Both the position numbers and the translations under genes were made by a program. From the NCBI RefSeq assembly GCF_001424125.1, contig NZ_LMQI01000001.1:831287-895286 (forward strand): a stretch of 64,000 nucleotides of DNA, written 5' to 3'. This stretch comes from Cellulomonas sp. Leaf395 (GTDB lineage: Bacteria > Actinomycetota > Actinomycetes > Actinomycetales > Cellulomonadaceae). This document shows, piece by piece, positions 61,716-64,000 of this stretch. Positions within the stretch are counted from its first letter, which is position 1. Every line of letters begins with the position of its first letter. The notes below the pieces were generated by a model. It did not search any database. It saw only the letters and a program-made list of their open reading frames with translations, and was not told where the DNA came from.

Positions 61716-62401
61716 TGGCCGGCCACAAGATCCTGGTCGTCGACGACGAGCCCGGGCTCGCCCACGCCCTGTCCATCACCCTCCGCGCCACCGGCTGGGA
61801 GGTCACGACCGCCGGGGACGGAGCCTCGGCGATCTCCGCTGCGGCGTCGCACGCTCCCGATGTCGTGCTGCTCGACCTCGGCCTGCCGGACATGAGCGGG
61901 CTCGACGTCATCACCGCGATCCGCGGGTGGAGCCACGTGCCGATCGTGGTCCTGTCGGCTCGCCAGCACGGCGAGGACAAGGTCGACGCCCTCGACGCGG
62001 GGGCCGACGACTACGTGACCAAGCCGTTCGCCATGAACGAGCTCCTCGCCCGCCTGCGCGCCGCGGTCCGGCGGGCGTCCGTCCAGACCGACACCGAGGA
62101 CGCGGTCGTCACCGCAGGAGCACTGAGTGTCGACCTCGCGCGCCGGCGCGTGCTGCGGGACGGGGCCGAGGTGCGACTCAGCCCCACGGAATGGTCGATG
62201 CTCGAGGTCCTGGTGCGCAACCGTGGCCGGCTCGTGGGTCGCCGCCAGCTGCTCCAGGAGGTCTGGGGTCCGGGGTACTCCGACGAGACCCACTACCTGC
62301 GCGTCTACTCGGCCCTGCTCCGTCGCAAGCTCGAGCAGGACCCGGCGCATCCGCGGCACATCATCACGCAGCCGGGCATGGGGTACATCTTCGAGACGTG
62401 A
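61715..62401 (+). CDS. kdpE: Response regulator KdpE
   Basis: The 228-residue OmpR-family regulator has a receiver domain with acidic pair DDEP near residue 10, phosphoacceptor Asp54 in LLDLGLPDM and the Lys of TKPF near residue 105. The C-terminal winged helix includes RRRVLRDGAEVRLSPTEW and SDETHYLRVYSALLRRKL. Phosphorylated KdpE should activate kdpFABC, probably at the repeats near 54502. An in-frame GTG three bases earlier (61712) is possible. The operon ends here. Confidence 0.95.
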   Translation: MAGHKILVVDDEPGLAHALSITLRATGWEVTTAGDGASAISAAASHAPDVVLLDLGLPDMSGLDVITAIRGWSHVPIVVLSARQHGEDKVDALDAGADDYVTKPFAMNELLARLRAAVRRASVQTDTEDAVVTAGALSVDLARRRVLRDGAEVRLSPTEWSMLEVLVRNRGRLVGRRQLLQEVWGPGYSDETHYLRVYSALLRRKLEQDPAHPRHIITQPGMGYIFET

Positions 62402-63064
62402 TGGGCCGTGCCGGAGAGACGACCGACCGCGCCGACCAGCGCCAGAAGGTTGAGTGCTCGGCGAGACCGCGACCGTCCGCGAGGACTTCGAACGAATCAT
62501 CGCCACGACCACGTCGACCGGCCCGCCGCGTGAGCAGGGGGGGTGGCGACCGGCGACGTCGGCGCGTCGACCACCCGCCGCGGAAAGCGCGGGGCTCTCC
62601 GTACGCGCCAGCGATTGCCGAGAGTCGTCGCATTGTCATTTGCAGGGGAAAGGTGCTCGACGCCAGGCAGCGAGGAGACCGGGATCTGCAGTCAGATCCA
62701 ATTAAGGGTCAATGCCGCAGCGTGCCAAAGCCCCGTAGATGGGACTCTAGATACGGAGAACTAACACTTTCCTTGAGGGGCCTCTGCCGTGATCGCGAGG
62801 CCGTCGCGCGGGCCGAGTTCGGCCCGGCGGGGCGCCTCCCCGCCCGAGGCGGCCAGCCATCGGCTCAGCCCGCACGGATCAAGCCACAGAGCCGATCGGG
62901 TGACGGCGATAGGAGTCCCGGTCTGCGGAACGGAGACCGATGCGTTGGATACCACCACCCACACAGCGCCCCGGGTGAGTCCCCAGTCCCCGAGAAAACG
63001 GATGATCAGGAACATTTCGATACAGGTGTCGAGCGCTTGTGCGAGCCAGGCCAGAATTTCATCC
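62402..63064. other. Gene-poor, relatively AT-richer stretch
   Basis: About 660 bases after kdpE hold no convincing gene. Short frames exist (for example 62454-62705 on plus and 62761-63015 on minus), but they lack recognisable domains and good starts. Base composition from about 62600 is less GC-rich than the rest of the window. Several inverted repeats are present. I recognise no transposase or integrase remnant. Confidence 0.6.
62809..62826. repeat. Inverted repeat
   Basis: CGGGCCGA-GT-TCGGCCCG is an 8-bp perfect inverted repeat in the gene-poor stretch. A CGCCTC/GAGGCG pair follows at 62833-62851. Possible terminator or protein site. Confidence 0.4.
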
Positions 63065-63074
63065 GGTCGGCCGC

Positions 63075-63149
63075 GTCACGATCTCTTCGGGCATTCTAGT
63101 ATGGCGCTCTGCGCAAAGCGATGGCTTAAACGCGCCGGTCGCCCGGCGC
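63075..63149 (+). ncRNA. Possible structured leader RNA, c-di-GMP-I (GEMM)-like core
   Basis: The order GTCACG (63075), CGCAAAGC (63112) and GGCTTAAAC (63123) resembles the conserved pieces of c-di-GMP-I riboswitches (GUCACG, CGCAAAGC, GGCCUAAAC). A perfect 7-bp hairpin GCGCCGG/CCGGCGC (63132-63149) then ends about 35 bases before the secreted repeat protein. The first junction piece with GGCAAAC is not evident, and TAGTAT (63097-63102) in the middle could instead be a -10 element. The call is therefore tentative. Confidence 0.3.
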
Positions 63150-63184
63150 CACCATTTCCTACCTCAAGATTCCCTGGAGTTCCC

Positions 63185-64000
63185 ATGGCCCTGCTGCCAC
63201 TTGTCGCAATCGCAATCATGTCTTCGTCTGTTGTTGGTTCGGCTGGCGCTGCCACCCTTGCCGTCGAGGCGCCGTCTTGCGTCGCGCAGGACGCCGTTCC
63301 GACTGTCGCGGCGTGGACGGAGCTCGTGACGCCCGCGTGGTCGCAGGAAGTGACCGCGGCGTGGACCGAGACGGTCACGCCGGGGTGGACCCAGGAGACC
63401 GTTCCCGCGTGGTCGGAGACCATCACGGCTGCGTGGACGGAGACGGTAGCTGCCGCGTGGACGGAGACAGTAGCTGCCGCGTGGACCGAGATGGTGACGG
63501 CCGCGTGGACCGAGACGGTTACTCCGGAGTACGTCGAGGTCATCGAGCCGGCCTGGGTCCAGACGGTCACCCCTGCGTGGACGGAGACGGTAGTGCTCAC
63601 GCCCGAGCACACCGAAGTCGTCGAGATCACCCCGGCGCACACCGACTCCGTCCTCGTGACGGCGGCGTGGACCGAGATCGTGCACCACGCTGCGGTGACG
63701 AACACGGTGCACCACGATGCGGTCGTGACCACAGAGTGGCAATACCTGCACCGCAACGGCAACGTGGTGTGGCAGAACTCGGCCACCTGGAGCAGCGGCG
63801 GCGCCGGCTGGTCGTTGACCGAGGTCACCCGTCAGACGGTCGTGACGGCCGGGTGGGACGAGGTCGTCGTGGTGACGCCGGCGCGGGATGAGCCGATCGA
63901 CCACCCCGCCGTCTACGACACGGTCTTCGTTCCGGCGGTCACGCAGACGGTCATCGTTCCCGCGGTGACGACCACCATCGACCACCCGGCCGTGACCGTG
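63185..64000 (+). CDS. Secreted tandem-repeat protein, 3' end outside window
   Basis: An uninterrupted frame of 272 codons runs from ATG 63185 (GGAG about 9 nt upstream) to the end of the window. The N-terminus is hydrophobic (MALLPLVAIAIMSSSVVG), with a cleavage-like AGAA near residue 23. From residue 42 the protein consists of tandem repeats with consensus AAWTETVT, with Trp or Tyr exactly every 8 residues at positions 44 to 132. Then three steps of 10 residues lead to Trp162. A His/Trp-rich unique part with WQNSATWSSGGAGWSLT follows, and degenerate HPAV-type repeats continue to the edge. No stop, anchor or catalytic motif is seen. An in-frame ATG at 63101 would add a basic N-region but lacks a ribosome site. 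It is probably a surface or secreted beta-rich repeat protein. Confidence 0.75.
   Translation, partial: MALLPLVAIAIMSSSVVGSAGAATLAVEAPSCVAQDAVPTVAAWTELVTPAWSQEVTAAWTETVTPGWTQETVPAWSETITAAWTETVAAAWTETVAAAWTEMVTAAWTETVTPEYVEVIEPAWVQTVTPAWTETVVLTPEHTEVVEITPAHTDSVLVTAAWTEIVHHAAVTNTVHHDAVVTTEWQYLHRNGNVVWQNSATWSSGGAGWSLTEVTRQTVVTAGWDEVVVVTPARDEPIDHPAVYDTVFVPAVTQTVIVPAVTTTIDHPAVTV
63308..63595 (+). repeat. Twelve tandem 24-bp units encoding octapeptides
   Basis: The Trp/Tyr codon of each unit falls at 63314, 63338, 63362 and so on to 63578, always 24 bp apart, with Tyr replacing Trp once. Units differ in third positions and some residues, so the array is old or diversifying rather than freshly duplicated. 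Confidence 0.85.

Noticed and set aside
62761..63015. An 84-residue minus-strand frame in the gene-poor segment
   Set aside because: No domain, weak start context and no recognisable similarity; insufficient to call a gene.
63101..63184. Upstream in-frame ATG (63101) as the start of the repeat protein
   Set aside because: It would supply a basic N-region but has no ribosome-binding site and overlaps a -10-like element and the possible leader RNA; ATG 63185 has GGAG in place.
1..64000. tRNA or rRNA genes, CRISPR arrays, insertion sequences, phage genes
   Set aside because: No cloverleaf-type segments, repeat-spacer arrays, transposase or integrase motifs were recognised on reading both strands.

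Overview
The window is a very high-GC actinobacterial chromosome segment, most likely from Cellulomonas or a close relative in the Micrococcales. This is inferred from the acyl-CoA carboxylase set with an epsilon subunit, the deoD/lpdA/accA3/maf/accE/accD/birA neighbourhood that also occurs in mycobacteria, GTG starts, many apparently leaderless promoters, and a carbohydrate and fermentation theme (GH31, a GH67-like protein, bifunctional AdhE). Most of it reads as ordinary core genome. No rRNA, tRNA, CRISPR array, insertion sequence or prophage was recognised.

Layout. 1-5.5 kb: 5' part of an assimilatory nitrate reductase with a GlnR-like box, purine nucleoside phosphorylase, an LpdA-type quinone dehydrogenase, an S66 peptidase and a MazEF-type toxin-antitoxin pair. 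5.5-13.5 kb: a GH31 glycosidase, a membrane-anchored endonuclease/exonuclease/phosphatase protein, and the iron-uptake operon efeUOB behind an IdeR/DtxR-like box. 13.5-24.5 kb: acyl-CoA carboxylase biotin subunit with a Nudix gene, Maf, a VKOR protein, a DUF885 peptidase, accD / unknown 196-aa protein / accE, biotin ligase and a class III nucleotide cyclase. 24.5-32 kb: SRAP protein, Bcr/CflA-type transporter, PLP aminotransferase, a coiled-coil lipoprotein, AdhE and a DUF4242 protein. 32-39.7 kb: a LAL-type LuxR regulator divergent from a secreted vanadium-haloperoxidase-like enzyme, then a large membrane protein with a GH67-like ectodomain. 39.8-43.4 kb: metQNI methionine transporter with a small Cys-containing leader ORF, and a decayed ppx/gppA tail. 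43.5-51.3 kb: PhoX phosphatase, small proteins, two transport/acetyltransfer genes, and a MocR regulator divergent from an aldo/keto reductase. 51.3-54.4 kb: an arsenic methylation/acetylation cluster (arsR-arsN1 divergent from arsM plus a small vicinal-Cys protein) and a PfkB sugar kinase. 54.5-62.4 kb: complete kdpFABCDE with an extra 27-aa membrane peptide in front.

The last 1.6 kb is different: about 780 bases with no convincing gene, a possible structured RNA leader, and the start of a secreted protein built from exact 8-residue and then 10-residue tandem repeats that runs off the window. This is the least explained part of the window.

A recurring feature is a TANNNT -10 hexamer placed 6-8 nt before the start codon with no ribosome-binding site, which points to widespread leaderless transcription. 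It also corrects several start codons (for example the LAL regulator and the cyclase).
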